Shown: piece by piece, positions 5,372 through 5,452 of the stretch
Numbering within the stretch: position 1 is the first letter of the stretch
How the letters are laid out: every line of letters begins with the position of its first letter
From: an uncultured Oscillospiraceae bacterium
GTDB lineage: Bacteria > Bacillota > Clostridia > Oscillospirales > Oscillospiraceae
Length of the DNA: 5,452 nt
Direction: 5' to 3'
Assembly: GCA_910587345.1 (NCBI GenBank)
Contig: CAJUKH010000012.1
Span: 1 to 5,452, forward strand
The notes under the pieces: generated by a model
The model's database searches: none
What the model saw: the letters and a program-made list of their open reading frames with translations, nothing else
Told to the model about the DNA's origin: nothing
Program-made: the position numbers and the translations under genes

Positions 5372-5452
5372 TGGGGCTGAATGTTATCAGGAAGGACTCT
5401 GTGAAGGAGAAGCAGAAGGAGAAGACCCGGAAGCAGCTCCAGGAGGAGAACG
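5371..5452 (+). CDS. 5' end of an unidentified charged phage protein
   Basis: An ATG overlaps the preceding TAA stop as TAATG, and AAGGAGG at 5355-5361 lies nine bases upstream. The 27 visible codons begin MGLNVIRKDSVKEKQKEK and are rich in Lys, Glu and Gln, so the start of the protein is probably helical or a coiled coil. It continues past the window edge. It is likely a small tail-module or lysis-region protein by context; no family is recognisable from so little. Confidence 0.65.
   Translation, partial: MGLNVIRKDSVKEKQKEKTRKQLQEEN

Overview
The window holds a complete diversity-generating retroelement (DGR) inside what looks like the tail module of a phage or prophage. All genes run on the + strand and are tightly packed, with stop/start overlaps and strong AAGGAGG-type ribosome binding sites. 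The GC-rich composition, those ribosome binding sites and the DUF6273-like WWLRSP...YGIRPAL domain suggest a Gram-positive gut Clostridia host, perhaps of the Oscillospiraceae type. That host assignment is inference; no gene here fixes the taxon.

Layout. Positions 2-262 are the 3' end of an unidentified protein carrying a 31-residue tandem repeat. Positions 259-1029 encode a tail-collar-fibre-like protein. Positions 1029-1286 encode a small cysteine-rich protein of unknown function. Positions 1279-1884 encode a helical, basic protein in the place where DGRs carry their accessory protein Avd. Positions 1885-2300 have no convincing gene but hold the template repeat (TR, 1932-2058) and five potential hairpins, so this is probably the DGR template RNA. 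Positions 2301-3491 encode the DGR reverse transcriptase. Positions 3512-5371 encode the target protein, whose variable repeat (VR, 4003-4129) aligns with the TR at a constant offset of 2071 bases. A further gene begins at 5371 and runs off the window.

The decisive evidence is the TR/VR comparison. Over 127 aligned bases there are 15 differences, and all 15 fall on adenines of the TR; no G, C or T differs. The first non-adenine difference (C to T) comes at the base after the repeat. Together with a reverse transcriptase carrying YMDD and the DGR-type LGYQTSQ motif, this is the hallmark of adenine-specific mutagenic retrohoming.

How the parts work together: the RNA spanning the TR is copied by the reverse transcriptase, with the Avd-like protein as likely partner, into cDNA mutated at adenines. 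That cDNA replaces the VR and changes up to 14 residues of a lectin-like surface on the target protein. The target has no signal peptide, lies among tail genes and carries two fibronectin type III-like domains plus a tail-type C-terminus. It is most simply read as a variable receptor-binding tail protein. Less usual points are the gene order Avd-like / TR / reverse transcriptase / target, a VR in the middle of the protein rather than at its C-terminus, the long basic extension on the Avd-like protein, and a homopyrimidine tract just after the VR.
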